A stretch of DNA of 34,119 nucleotides from DASUWK01 sp036378435 (GCA_036378435.1 DASUWK010000054.1:1-34119), one strand, 5' to 3'; positions 16,608 to 23,778 are shown, numbered from the stretch's first letter. The notes: generated by a model from the sequence alone, not told the origin. Program-made: numbers and translations.

Positions 16608-18469
16608 CGCTTGAAGCCGGCCCTGGATTCGAGGAGCTGCTCGAGTTCCTGCGGAACGACCGTGGGTTCGACTTCACCGGTTACAAGCGCCAGACGCTGC
16701 TTCGCCGCGTCGGTCGGCGGGCGCAGCAGGTCGGCCTGGACGACTTCACGGAGTACATGGACTATCTCCAGGTCCACCCCGACGAGTTCTCGATCCTCTT
16801 CAACACCATCTTGATCAACGTCACCGAGTTCTTCCGCGACACGGCGGCGTGGGACTACCTGTCCAGCGAGGTGATCCCACAGATCGTCTCGAAGTCAGAC
16901 GGCGACCTGATCAGGATCTGGAGCGCCGCCTGCGCCAGCGGGGAAGAGGCCTACAGCGCCGCGATCGCGGCGTGCGAGGCCATCGGGCCGGATGAGTTCG
17001 TCAGGCGCGTCAAGGTTTATGCCACCGACGTTGACGAGGAAGCCCTCGCGACCGCTCGAGGCGGCTACACGCTGGACGCCCTCTCGCGCCTTCCCGAAGA
17101 CCTCGTACAGAGGTATTTCGACCTCCAGGCCGGCCGTTATCTCTTCAAGCCGGCCCTGCGCCGAGCGATCATCTTCGGTCGCCACGACCTCATGCAGGAC
17201 GCGCCCATCTCGCGCGTCGATCTCCTCATCTGCCGCAACACGCTGATGTACTTCACGGCGGAGAGCCAGGCGCGAATCCTGGCCCGCTTCCACTACGCAC
17301 TCAACGATTCGGGCTACCTGTTCCTGGGACGGGCGGAGATGCTCCTGACGCACTCGGACCTGTTCGTGCCGACCGAGCTCAAGTACCACATCTTCAGAAA
17401 GGTCCCGCGGGTCCAGCTCGGCGAGCGGATGGTCACCGTCGCCCAGGGTGGCAACTCCGATACGCCAGAGCTGGCCGGCACGCGGGTCCAGCTGCGCGCA
17501 CTGGCCGGCGAGCAGCTGCCGGTGCCCGAGATCGTCCTCGACGCGGGCGAGACTTTGATCGCCGCCAACCACGCCGCCCGGGCCGCTTTCAAGCTGGCTC
17601 CTACGGACATCGGGAAGCCGATCAAAGACCTCGAGCTCTCATACCGGCCCTTGGAGCTGCGCTCGCGGATCGCAACCGCGCTGCGCGAGCACAAGCCGGT
17701 GCTGGTCAACGACGTTGCCCATACCGCGCCTGACGGCCCCGACGGAACGGTCTACGACGTCCACGTCGTACCCCTGATGGCCGAGCGCAACGGCCTCGTG
17801 GTCGGGATCAGCGTGACGTTCCACGACGTGACCGAGCAGCGCCACCTGCGCTCCGAGCTGGATCGCGTGCGCCAGGAGGTCGAGACGGCCAACGAGGAGC
17901 TCCAGTCCAGCTATGAGGAGCTGGAGACGACCAACGAGGAGCTGCAGTCGACCGTCGAGGAGCTGGAGACGACCAACGAGGAGCTGCAGTCCAGCAACGA
18001 AGAGCTGGAGACGATGAACGAGGAGCTGGAATCGACCAACTCCGAACTGCAGGCGATCAACACCGATTTGCGGACGCGCACCGACCAGGTGGATCAGCTG
18101 AACACCTTCCTCGACGCGATCCTGGCCAGCCTCCAGGTGGGCATCGTGGTGCTGGACGCGCAGTTCAAGGTCGCGATGTGGAACGCCCGGTCGTTCGATC
18201 TCTGGGGCGTGCGCGAAGAGGAGGCCGTCGGGAAGGTTTTCTTCGACCTCGACATCGGCCTGCCGTTGGATCAGATCGAACAGATGACTCGCGGCGTGGC
18301 TGCCGGCACTGAGAAGGACGCCCAGCGGACAGTCGCCGCCATCAACCGAAGGGGACGCACGATGCGCTGCCGCGTGTCCGTCACACCCCTGTCGGCCGTG
18401 TCGCCGTCGGGTAAGGGCGTCGTCGTCTTGGTGGAGGAGATCGCAGGCAACGCAGACCCAGCCTCGTAG
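16604..18469 (+). CDS. CheR methyltransferase with PAS, coiled coil and second PAS
   Basis: A 621-aa multidomain protein. CheR N-terminal helical domain about 1-60 (FDFTGYKRQTLLRRVGRR), CheR SAM-dependent methyltransferase about 65-265 (IWSAACASGEEAYS; DLLICRNTLMYF), a PAS-like domain about 300-410 (VLDAGETLIAANHAARAAF), a coiled coil about 415-495 built of EELETTNEELQS repeats, and a C-terminal PAS about 500-615 (VGIVVLDAQFKVAMWNARS). Related CheB-CheR-PAS proteins usually end in a histidine kinase; here no kinase domain follows. TTG start at 16604 overlaps the cheB stop. It probably methylates a signalling target in response to a PAS-sensed cue. Confidence 0.92.
   Translation: MTLEAGPGFEELLEFLRNDRGFDFTGYKRQTLLRRVGRRAQQVGLDDFTEYMDYLQVHPDEFSILFNTILINVTEFFRDTAAWDYLSSEVIPQIVSKSDGDLIRIWSAACASGEEAYSAAIAACEAIGPDEFVRRVKVYATDVDEEALATARGGYTLDALSRLPEDLVQRYFDLQAGRYLFKPALRRAIIFGRHDLMQDAPISRVDLLICRNTLMYFTAESQARILARFHYALNDSGYLFLGRAEMLLTHSDLFVPTELKYHIFRKVPRVQLGERMVTVAQGGNSDTPELAGTRVQLRALAGEQLPVPEIVLDAGETLIAANHAARAAFKLAPTDIGKPIKDLELSYRPLELRSRIATALREHKPVLVNDVAHTAPDGPDGTVYDVHVVPLMAERNGLVVGISVTFHDVTEQRHLRSELDRVRQEVETANEELQSSYEELETTNEELQSTVEELETTNEELQSSNEELETMNEELESTNSELQAINTDLRTRTDQVDQLNTFLDAILASLQVGIVVLDAQFKVAMWNARSFDLWGVREEEAVGKVFFDLDIGLPLDQIEQMTRGVAAGTEKDAQRTVAAINRRGRTMRCRVSVTPLSAVSPSGKGVVVLVEEIAGNADPAS
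17915..17991 (+). repeat. Two exact 35-bp tandem repeats inside the CheR-PAS coiled coil
   Basis: Positions 17915-17949 and 17957-17991 are identical over 35 bp with a period of 42 bp (14 codons, two heptads). They encode EELETTNEELQS twice. Diverged copies flank them. The period keeps the reading frame and heptad register, so slippage would lengthen or shorten the coiled coil without a frameshift. Confidence 0.85.
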
Positions 18470-18485
18470 GGCTTCGATTCACTCG

Positions 18486-18665
18486 GTGAGCGGCGGCGCC
18501 GGGCCGGCCGGCCGCCCCGACCTCGACCACATCGACAGCGTCGTGGCCCGGTCCGACGAGCTGTGCTCCGATGCCCGCCGGCAGCTGCGCCGGTCGCGGG
18601 CGATGGTCAAGGCCATCCTCACCCGCCGCGCCGAGAACCCGGCCCAGCTGAGGGTGCTCGACTAG
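18486..18665 (+). CDS. Hypothetical 59-aa protein after CheR-PAS
   Basis: GTG at 18486, 16 bp after the CheR stop, opens a frame of 59 codons in which all but one of the codons end in G or C, much like the neighbours, so it looks genuinely coding. The product begins with a Gly/Pro-rich stretch, then forms a probable basic helix (DLDHIDSVVARSDELCSDA, RRQLRRSRAMVKAILTRRAE) ending QLRVLD. I do not recognise a family. Position suggests it belongs to the cheB-cheR unit. Its stop overlaps the histidine-kinase stop on the other strand by 4 nt. Confidence 0.6.
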   Translation: MSGGAGPAGRPDLDHIDSVVARSDELCSDARRQLRRSRAMVKAILTRRAENPAQLRVLD

Positions 18666-19642
18666 GCGGACAACGGCAGGGTGAAGCGCACCGTGGTGCC
18701 GCGCCCCGGCTCGCTGCGCAGGTCGATCGTGCCTCCGTGGGCCTCCACGATGTCCTTGGCGATCGAGAGACCGAGCCCGGATCCGCGCGAGGCCGGGCTC
18801 TTGGCGAAACGTTCGAACGCGCGGGCGGCCAGCTCGGGCTCCATGCCCGCCCCGGAGTCCGCGACCGTCACCGAGACCATGTCGCCTGCACGCTCGGCTC
18901 TGACGTGGACCGACCCACCGGCAGGCGTATGAGCGACGGCGTTCTGCAGCAGGTTGACGAGGACGCGGCGGAGCCGCGCTGGGTCGGCATCGACCGCCGG
19001 TAGGTCGGAGGGGACGTCTGCCGTCAAGCTGACCTCTGGGGCTTGCGGCCGCTGAGCTGCGACCACCTCAGGGATCAGCTCCGCCAGGGCGACGCTTTCG
19101 CGCGCCAGGCTCAGGGCGCCGGCATCGCTCTCGACAAGGGTGCGGAGGTCGGCGACGAGCGCCTCCATCGTCCGCGCGGCGTCGAGGATGGGCGCCAGGT
19201 GTTCAGGGTCGCCGGGGTAGACGCCGTCCGAGATCGCCTCTGACTGGGCCCGGATCACGGCCAGCGGCGTCCGCAGCTCGTGCGCCAGGTCCGCGAGGAA
19301 CCCGCGGCGCCGCTCGTCCACCGCCTCGAGGCGGCGGGCCGCCTCCGTCAGCTGGCGCAGCCGCCATCCCATCCCGGCCATCCGGCGCCCACGCCGCGTC
19401 GAGATGAAAATCACAACGCCGACGACCGCCAGGCCTATGAGCGGGAACGGGAACGGAGGGCGGCCGCGAGCCGCGCCGAACCCGACCAGGATGCCGATCG
19501 CCACAGAAACGAGCAGCCACAACGCCGCCGCGATAGCGAGGAAATGGAAGAGCGAGGGCGGCCTGCGGCGTCGAGGCGGCGGCCAGTCTTCGCTGTCAGG
19601 CCACCAGGGCGGCGGGCCCTGCCGGCCGGGCCGGGAGCTCAA
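18662..19642 (-). CDS. Sensor histidine kinase (HisKA type)
   Basis: A 326-aa membrane kinase. Pro-rich N-terminus, two TM helices (about 31-54 and 66-81) with only about 11 residues between, so there is essentially no extracellular sensor. The HisKA domain has phosphorylated H121 in LADLAHELRTPLAV; the HATPase_c domain has the N box LLQNAVAHTPAGG, G1 VADSGAGM and G2 GSGLGLSIAKDIVEAHGG. It phosphorylates the response regulator encoded just upstream. TTG start at 19642 overlaps the regulator's TGA stop by 4 nt. The signal is likely sensed in the membrane or by the small membrane protein in the same operon. Confidence 0.93.
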   Translation of the reverse strand: MSSRPGRQGPPPWWPDSEDWPPPRRRRPPSLFHFLAIAAALWLLVSVAIGILVGFGAARGRPPFPFPLIGLAVVGVVIFISTRRGRRMAGMGWRLRQLTEAARRLEAVDERRRGFLADLAHELRTPLAVIRAQSEAISDGVYPGDPEHLAPILDAARTMEALVADLRTLVESDAGALSLARESVALAELIPEVVAAQRPQAPEVSLTADVPSDLPAVDADPARLRRVLVNLLQNAVAHTPAGGSVHVRAERAGDMVSVTVADSGAGMEPELAARAFERFAKSPASRGSGLGLSIAKDIVEAHGGTIDLRSEPGRGTTVRFTLPLSA

Positions 19643-20334
19643 CTCAGGTCGGCGAAGCGGTAGCCCACGCCGAAGACAGTCTGCAAATACCGCGGGGCGT
19701 GCGGGTCAGGTTCGAGCTTGCGCCGGATGTTCTTGACGTGGGCGTCGATCGCCCGCTCGTAAGACTCCATCGCGGTCCCGTGCACGGCATCCAGCAACTG
19801 GGCCCGGGTGAAGACCCGGCCGGGCTGGCGGACCATCACCTCCACCAGCTCGAACTCGGTCGGGGTGAGTTCGATGGAGCGCCCCAACACCCGGAACTCA
19901 CGGCGGGTGGAGTCCAGCTCCACCTCGTCGCCGACCTTGATCGAAGCGCCGGCTGCGCTTTTGCCCTCGCTGCGCCGCAGGACGGCGCGCACACGCGCCA
20001 CCAGCTCGCGCGGGCTGAAAGGCTTGGCCACGTAGTCGTCGGCGCCGAGCTCCAGGCCGGCGACCCGGTCCGCCTCCTCGGTGCGGGCGGTCAGCATGAT
20101 GATCGGCAGCTCGCCTTCTCGGCGCAGGCTGCGCGCCACGTCGAGGCCGTCCATCCCCGGCAGACCTAGATCGAGCACCACGAGGTCCGGCTTGCCCGTC
20201 CGCGCGAGGCGGAGGGCCGAGGGGCCGTCCGTCGCGGTGAGCACCTCAAACCCAGAGTGGTGCAGGTAATCCCGCACCACCTGGACGATCTGAGGCTCAT
20301 CGTCGACGACCAGCACCCTCGGCACGCCGGCCAT
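19639..20334 (-). CDS. OmpR/PhoB-family response regulator
   Basis: A 231-aa DNA-binding regulator. Receiver domain 1-115 with acidic pocket D11/D12 (VVDDEP), phosphoacceptor D55 in VVLDLGLPG, and the conserved Lys in DDYVAKPFSP; C-terminal winged helix with LTPTEFELVEVM and the RR-type end VFGVGYRF. The frame runs upstream into the membrane-protein gene, but ATG 20334 gives the standard receiver start. It is followed by the kinase with a 4-nt overlap and preceded by the small membrane protein 11 bp away, so the three form one operon. Possible target boxes lie upstream of the operon at 20718-20734. Confidence 0.93.
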   Translation of the reverse strand: MAGVPRVLVVDDEPQIVQVVRDYLHHSGFEVLTATDGPSALRLARTGKPDLVVLDLGLPGMDGLDVARSLRREGELPIIMLTARTEEADRVAGLELGADDYVAKPFSPRELVARVRAVLRRSEGKSAAGASIKVGDEVELDSTRREFRVLGRSIELTPTEFELVEVMVRQPGRVFTRAQLLDAVHGTAMESYERAIDAHVKNIRRKLEPDPHAPRYLQTVFGVGYRFADLS

Positions 20335-20345
20335 CGTAGGGCTCC

Positions 20346-20696
20346 CTACTGTTTTGGCTCCTCCTCGTGCGCCTGCTTGTGCCAGTCGCGGAGGCGGTCC
20401 TCCATCGAGTGCGGCCCATTCCCACCGTGGTGCCCGCCGCCCCAGCGGCCCATCCGGGCGAACCCGCGGAACACGGCGAAGATCACGAACAGGAACAGCA
20501 GGAACCAGAAGAAGCCGAACAGCGGGAAGAACCCGCCGCCGCCCCAATGCGGGCCGTACCAGTAGTACGGCGCCGCGCCCGCCGGGAGCTTCGACGCGAG
20601 GCCATTGCTCAGCCCTGCTTCATACGAGAAATACGACGCGATGCCGGCGATAGCCGCCGTCACCGCCAACCACAGCAACGCGAATCTCTGTCTCAT
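20346..20696 (-). CDS. Small membrane protein leading the two-component operon
   Basis: A 116-aa protein. An N-terminal TM or signal anchor (about 5-25), then an aromatic/Gly-rich loop (YYWYGPHWGGGG, about 44-55), then a very hydrophobic Phe-rich helix (about 56-79), then a basic Gly/His segment (GGGHHGGNG) and an acidic helical tail. No family recognised. It is the first gene of the operon with the response regulator and kinase, whose kinase lacks a sensor loop; it may be a signal input or target (inference). ATG 20696 is followed directly by a basic MRQRF start. Confidence 0.75.
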   Translation of the reverse strand: MRQRFALLWLAVTAAIAGIASYFSYEAGLSNGLASKLPAGAAPYYWYGPHWGGGGFFPLFGFFWFLLFLFVIFAVFRGFARMGRWGGGHHGGNGPHSMEDRLRDWHKQAHEEEPKQ

Positions 20697-20717
20697 GGAG
20701 CAGAGCTTCCCGCGCGC

Positions 20718-20734
20718 TTGTGAGCAAGTTGTGA
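20718..20734. promoter_or_regulatory. TTGTGA direct repeat, 11-bp period, upstream of the two-component operon
   Basis: TTGTGA occurs at 20718-20723 and 20729-20734, with AGCAAGTTG between on the same face of the helix. On the operon strand it reads TTCACAACTTGCTCACAAG, starting about 22 bp upstream of the ATG at 20696. OmpR/PhoB-family regulators typically bind direct half-sites with an 11-bp period, so this is a candidate autoregulatory site. Confidence 0.45.
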
Positions 20735-20770
20735 ACGCGGCGAGGAGATGTCGAGAAGCCGCTAACCTCG

Positions 20771-21064
20771 ATGTCAGTGCCCGACAAGACCGCCCGCCTG
20801 CGAGTGGTGGTCAGCGGCGATGTCCAGGGCGTGGGCTTTCGGTACTTCGTCGCCGACCACGCCCGCGACGCGGGGTTGGCCGGCTGGGTGCTCAACCAGC
20901 CGGACGGCGCCGTCGAGTGCGTGGCCGAGGGCCCACGCGAGGCGCTGGAGGAGCTCCTGCGTGTGATCGAGCGGGGACCGACCTCAGCCGCGGTGGGGCA
21001 TGTCGAGGCCGAGTGGTCCGAAGCTGCTGGCGACGCTCCCGCGGGGTTCGAGATCCGGTGGTGA
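20771..21064 (+). CDS. acyP: Acylphosphatase
   Basis: A 97-aa soluble hydrolase of carboxyl-phosphate bonds (such as acetyl or carbamoyl phosphate). The signature VSGDVQGVGFRYFV carries catalytic Arg24, and GWVLNQPDGAVE carries Asn42; the C-terminus FEIRW is typical. A GTG at 20777 two codons later is an alternative start, since TAACCT ends 2 nt before the ATG but 8 nt before that GTG, matching the spacing of other genes here. It is divergent from the membrane-protein operon with about 74 bp between starts. Confidence 0.95.
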   Translation: MSVPDKTARLRVVVSGDVQGVGFRYFVADHARDAGLAGWVLNQPDGAVECVAEGPREALEELLRVIERGPTSAAVGHVEAEWSEAAGDAPAGFEIRW

Positions 21065-21079
21065 GCTAGTCGGCGGGAG

Positions 21080-21280
21080 CTAGTCGGCGTGGACGGCGCA
21101 GTAGGCGCCGGCCGCGAAGGGGTGGGCGGTGATGGGCCGAGTTGATTCGGGCTTACCGCGGAACCTGTCGCAGCGCCAGCAGAAGACGACCGCGTCCAGA
21201 CCCCAGGGAAGCAGGCCCGGGATCAGCACCTCGCGTTGGTGGCGGTGCATCAACCAACAGCGGAACCGCTCCACGTCCAT
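21080..21280 (-). CDS. Hypothetical 66-aa protein with CWRC motif
   Basis: A small ORF, MDVERFRCWLMHRH..., with FCWRCDRF in the middle and AYCAVHAD at the end. C-x2-C plus a terminal C-x2-H could form a zinc site. Codon third positions are mostly G/C, consistent with coding. No family recognised and no ribosome site is evident before the ATG. The 69 bp upstream are the most AT-rich in the neighbourhood (TTGTTAATAAACG), suitable for a promoter. Confidence 0.5.
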   Translation of the reverse strand: MDVERFRCWLMHRHQREVLIPGLLPWGLDAVVFCWRCDRFRGKPESTRPITAHPFAAGAYCAVHAD

Positions 21281-21349
21281 CGCGAGATGGAGGCTAGGAA
21301 ATCGTCGAACACAAACCGACGGCGGCCTTGTTAATAAACGAACGAGGTT

Positions 21350-21685
21350 TTAGGCGTCTCCGACCACGCGCTCGATCTTGGCCGCCAGCACGAAGTCGTT
21401 CTCGGACAGGCCTCCGATCGCGTGGGTGATCAAGTTAACCTCGAGGCTGCCCCAGCCGAGGCACAGGTCGGGGTGGTGGCCCTCCGCTTCCGCGACCTCG
21501 GCGATGCGGTCGATCAGCTTGACGCCGGGCATGAAGCCCTTGAAGTGGAAGGTCTTGGTCAGCCGTCCCTCGGCGTCGAGCTTCCAGCCCTGGAGCTCGG
21601 TCAGAAGCTGGGCGACGACGTCATCATCAAGAGGAGGGGTGCCGGCTTCGCAGGGGACGCAGCGGCGATCGGCCAGGGTTCCCAT
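21350..21685 (-). CDS. 4a-hydroxytetrahydrobiopterin dehydratase (pterin carbinolamine dehydratase)
   Basis: A 111-aa PCD/DCoH-family enzyme that dehydrates 4a-carbinolamine pterins. The family pattern is complete: E69-GHHPD (H70, H71, P72), W78, H88 in LITHAIGG and D97 in SENDF. I start at the ATG at 21685 (MGTLADRR); the frame continues upstream through a tandem repeat of low relevance. CATTCT ends 7 nt before the ATG and AGAGGT adjoins it. No aromatic amino acid hydroxylase is in view, so its partner pathway here is unknown. Confidence 0.93.
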   Translation of the reverse strand: MGTLADRRCVPCEAGTPPLDDDVVAQLLTELQGWKLDAEGRLTKTFHFKGFMPGVKLIDRIAEVAEAEGHHPDLCLGWGSLEVNLITHAIGGLSENDFVLAAKIERVVGDA

Positions 21686-21708
21686 GACCTCTAGAATGCA
21701 CGACGGTC

Positions 21709-21755
21709 CGCGCGCAGGGCGCATCGGAGGCCGGGCGCGCGCAGGGCGCATCGGA
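21709..21755. repeat. 20-bp tandem direct repeat upstream of tRNA-Val
   Basis: CGCGCGCAGGGCGCATCGGA occurs exactly at 21709-21728 and 21736-21755, a 27-bp period with 7 bp between copies. It ends 3 bp before tRNA-Val and lies upstream of the dehydratase start. No promoter hexamers fall inside; the role is unknown. Confidence 0.8.
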
Positions 21756-21758
21756 TAA

Positions 21759-21833
21759 GGGCGGCTAGCTCAGTGGGAGAGCGCCACGTTCACACCGTGG
21801 AGGTCGGTGGTTCGAAACCACCGCCGCCCACCA
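21759..21833 (+). tRNA. tRNA-Val (CAC)
   Basis: Acceptor GGGCGGC pairs with GCCGCCC; anticodon arm CCACG-TTCACAC-CGTGG gives CAC (reads GUG). T-arm GGTGG-TTCGAAA-CCACC is perfect, discriminator A, CCA encoded. Confidence 0.95.
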
Positions 21834-21879
21834 AAACCATTCGCGTCGGCGCCCGCTGACCCGATCGGCTCTGAGCCCT

Positions 21880-22593
21880 CTAGCCGGCCGGCTCCCCCTC
21901 GAATACGGCCGACACCGCGCTCGATAGAGCGCTGCCGTTGACGCTGCGGCCGGAGTTGTGCTGGAGCTCCCGAACCTCCAGCCGCGCGGCCGGGTCGGAG
22001 CACAGTGCCAGCACGTCCTTCTCGTCGTTCGCGAGGTCTCGCGAGGTGGTCGTGAAGGACGCTGTGATGCCACCGTTCTCGAAGATGATCACGCCCCGGG
22101 CTGAGCCGCTGGACACGATCAAGCTGCCGGTGAACTGGCGCTCGCGGAGGTAGTTCACGAGGCCTTCGGCGTTGACCCACGATGCCACGAGGTCCGGGTA
22201 CATGGGGCTGCCGGAGGCGACGCCGTGGAGGCCGTCGACGATGCCGGAGTCGAGCGCCACGATGTCCAGGACGCCCAGTCCTTCCTCCACCGCGTTGTGG
22301 ATCGCATGGATGGCGACCTCGCCACGCTGGAGCTCGTCGGGTGCGCGGTACAGGGTCTCGACGAGGTGGCCGTCGCGCATCAGCACGATGCCGTTGGCGC
22401 CGGGAGCGATGAGCTTGACGTAGCCGGAGTGACCGACCTCGGAAAGCGTGCTGAGGAGGCGCTCGAAGGCCACGAACTTTGTGGTCAGGGACTCGTAGAT
22501 AGAGGTTCCGGTGGGGAGCGGGAGGGCTTCCTCTCCGCTGTCCTGGGGACGTGCTCGAAAATCTGCCTGCTGCATCGCACTAGTGAACGCCAT
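21880..22593 (-). CDS. Hypothetical protein with two DUF4388-like halves
   Basis: 237 aa from ATG 22593 (231 aa from ATG 22575). Two regions resemble each other: about 35-80 (FERLLSTLSEVGHSGYVKLI, GIVLMRDGHLVETLYR) and about 150-190 (LVNYLRERQFTGSLIVSSG, GVIIFENGGITASFTTTS). Both follow the pattern 'helix, F/HxTGxLxV, xGxIxFxxGxIxxA' of DUF4388/PATAN-type modules found in bacterial signalling proteins. No catalytic motif and no TM helix. The frame is open up to 22695, but GATAAT at 22669-22664 lies inside that extension, so I use the internal ATG. The family call is tentative. Confidence 0.7.
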   Translation of the reverse strand: MAFTSAMQQADFRARPQDSGEEALPLPTGTSIYESLTTKFVAFERLLSTLSEVGHSGYVKLIAPGANGIVLMRDGHLVETLYRAPDELQRGEVAIHAIHNAVEEGLGVLDIVALDSGIVDGLHGVASGSPMYPDLVASWVNAEGLVNYLRERQFTGSLIVSSGSARGVIIFENGGITASFTTTSRDLANDEKDVLALCSDPAARLEVRELQHNSGRSVNGSALSSAVSAVFEGEPAG

Positions 22594-22663
22594 GCGCGGT
22601 CGCTCGTGCAATCGGAGGAAGGTGGGGCGCGGCTGGATTGGGGTGCGCAAAGCGGGTGGTAGG

Positions 22664-22685
22664 ATTATCGTGCCCGTTTTCGGGC
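22664..22685. promoter_or_regulatory. GATAAT -10-like box with adjoining GCCCG-TTTT-CGGGC hairpin
   Basis: On the minus strand GATAAT (22669-22664) could drive the DUF4388-like gene with a leader of about 65 nt. On the plus strand TAGGAT at 22660-22665, with TTGGGG 16 bp upstream, could drive tRNA-Glu. A 5-bp inverted repeat GCCCG-TTTT-CGGGC (22672-22685) lies just beside, between the two outward promoters, possibly an operator. All are inference from sequence. Confidence 0.35.
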
Positions 22686-22711
22686 GCTCTTCCAAGCGTC
22701 TGATTTGGCGT

Positions 22712-22788
22712 GGCCCCGTCGTCTAGTGGACCAGGACGCAGCCCTCTCAAGGCTGAGATCGCGGGTTCGAATCCCGCCGGGGCTACCA
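22712..22788 (+). tRNA. tRNA-Glu (CTC)
   Basis: Acceptor GGCCCCG pairs with CGGGGCT including one G-U pair; anticodon arm CAGCC-CTCTCAA-GGCTG gives CTC (reads GAG). T-arm GCGGG-TTCGAAT-CCCGC is perfect and CCA is encoded. Confidence 0.94.
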
Positions 22789-22824
22789 GCTCATCAGCCT
22801 TGAGGTGCGCGTCCCCCCCAAATG

Positions 22825-22888
22825 GGCGATTTGCCGACAAATGACCCCATGTGGTTGCTCGACCTGTGCGATTTGTCGGCAAATCGCC
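22825..22888. repeat. Perfect 18-bp inverted repeat with nested hairpin
   Basis: GGCGATTTGCCGACAAAT (22825-22842) is exactly repeated in inverse at 22871-22888 (ATTTGTCGGCAAATCGCC), 28 bp apart. The right copy is itself an 8-bp perfect hairpin, GCGATTTG-TCGG-CAAATCGC (22868-22887); the left copy keeps a 5-bp version. It lies between the convergent tRNA-Glu and NmrA-like gene, so it may be a bidirectional terminator, a pair of regulator sites ATTTGnCGnCAAAT, or a small repeat element. Confidence 0.7.
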
Positions 22889-22893
22889 AGGCG

Positions 22894-23778
22894 TCAGCTC
22901 GATAGGGCCGGGCTGAACGCAGCCGCGTGATCGGCGACCCACTGCCGAAACGATCGCGGCGGTGTTCCGAGAACGTCCAACACGGTCGAGGTCACGTAGG
23001 CCGGCCTTCCCATCGTCGCTCCCCACGCGGCGAGCAGCATGTCCACGGCCGGACGTGGCCAGCTCGCCTCCGTCTCGCGGCGAAACTCGCCCGGCGTCAG
23101 CTCCTCGAACACGATCTGCCGCCCCAGGACGTCGCCGATGATTCGCACCTGCTCTGCCTGGCTCAGTGACTCGCGGCCGGTGAGCACGTAATCGGAACCG
23201 GCGTGTCCGTCCTGGTACAGGGTCAGGGCCGCGACCGCCGCCACGTCGCGGTCGTCGACGGGAGCCGTCTCGGCAGCGCCGTAAGGCCAGCGGACGGCCT
23301 GGCCGGCGCGAATCGAAGGCGCCCACCAGAACAGCGCGTTCGACGCGAACATACCCGGCCGGATGAACGTCGCTTCGAGCCCGGTGGCCGCGATCAGCCG
23401 CTCAATCTCCGCGTACAGCTCCGCCATCGGGTTCGGTTGCTGGAAGAAGGGGTGTGGCGTCCGGTGTGGGGCCGAGAGAAACACGACCCGTCGGGCGTGA
23501 CTTGCCAGGCGCTCGACCACCGCCGGGGCCGTCGTCGGCGGGGCGGTCCAGACAAGGAAGACGGCGCCGGCGCCGTCCAGTCCCGCATTGAGTGAGTCGG
23601 GCTGGGTCAGGTCGCCGGTGACCACCTCGACATCGGACGGGAAGGTCTCAGCCGCCTCCGCGCGACGAAGCAGGGCGCGGACCGGGACGCCGGCCTCGAG
23701 CAGCTGATCGACGACGGCGCGACCTACCCGGCCCGTCGCGCCAGTTACGAGCACCGGAGCAACGTGCGCGCGTGTCAT
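22894..23778 (-). CDS. NmrA-like NAD(P)-binding oxidoreductase/epimerase-like protein
   Basis: A 294-aa atypical short-chain dehydrogenase. The nucleotide-binding motif is VTGATGRVGRAV near the N-terminus (TGxxGxxG), followed by VEVVTGDLTQPDSL and VFLVWTAPP, with TFIRPGMFASNA further on. These match NmrA/SDR-a proteins, many of which act as redox sensors or quinone oxidoreductases rather than as sugar epimerases. No YxxxK catalytic pair is evident. I start at the ATG at 23778 (MTRAHVAP) because the fold begins there. It is divergent from the nitrile hydratase operon with 49 bp between starts. Confidence 0.87.
   Translation of the reverse strand: MTRAHVAPVLVTGATGRVGRAVVDQLLEAGVPVRALLRRAEAAETFPSDVEVVTGDLTQPDSLNAGLDGAGAVFLVWTAPPTTAPAVVERLASHARRVVFLSAPHRTPHPFFQQPNPMAELYAEIERLIAATGLEATFIRPGMFASNALFWWAPSIRAGQAVRWPYGAAETAPVDDRDVAAVAALTLYQDGHAGSDYVLTGRESLSQAEQVRIIGDVLGRQIVFEELTPGEFRRETEASWPRPAVDMLLAAWGATMGRPAYVTSTVLDVLGTPPRSFRQWVADHAAAFSPALSS

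Noticed and set aside
20335..20547. N-terminal extension of the response regulator
   Set aside because: Out-of-frame reading of the upstream membrane-protein gene; the receiver fold starts at the ATG at 20334.
22789..22893. Inverted repeats as ends of an insertion sequence
   Set aside because: Only 28 bp lie between the arms, with no transposase and no flanking target duplication.
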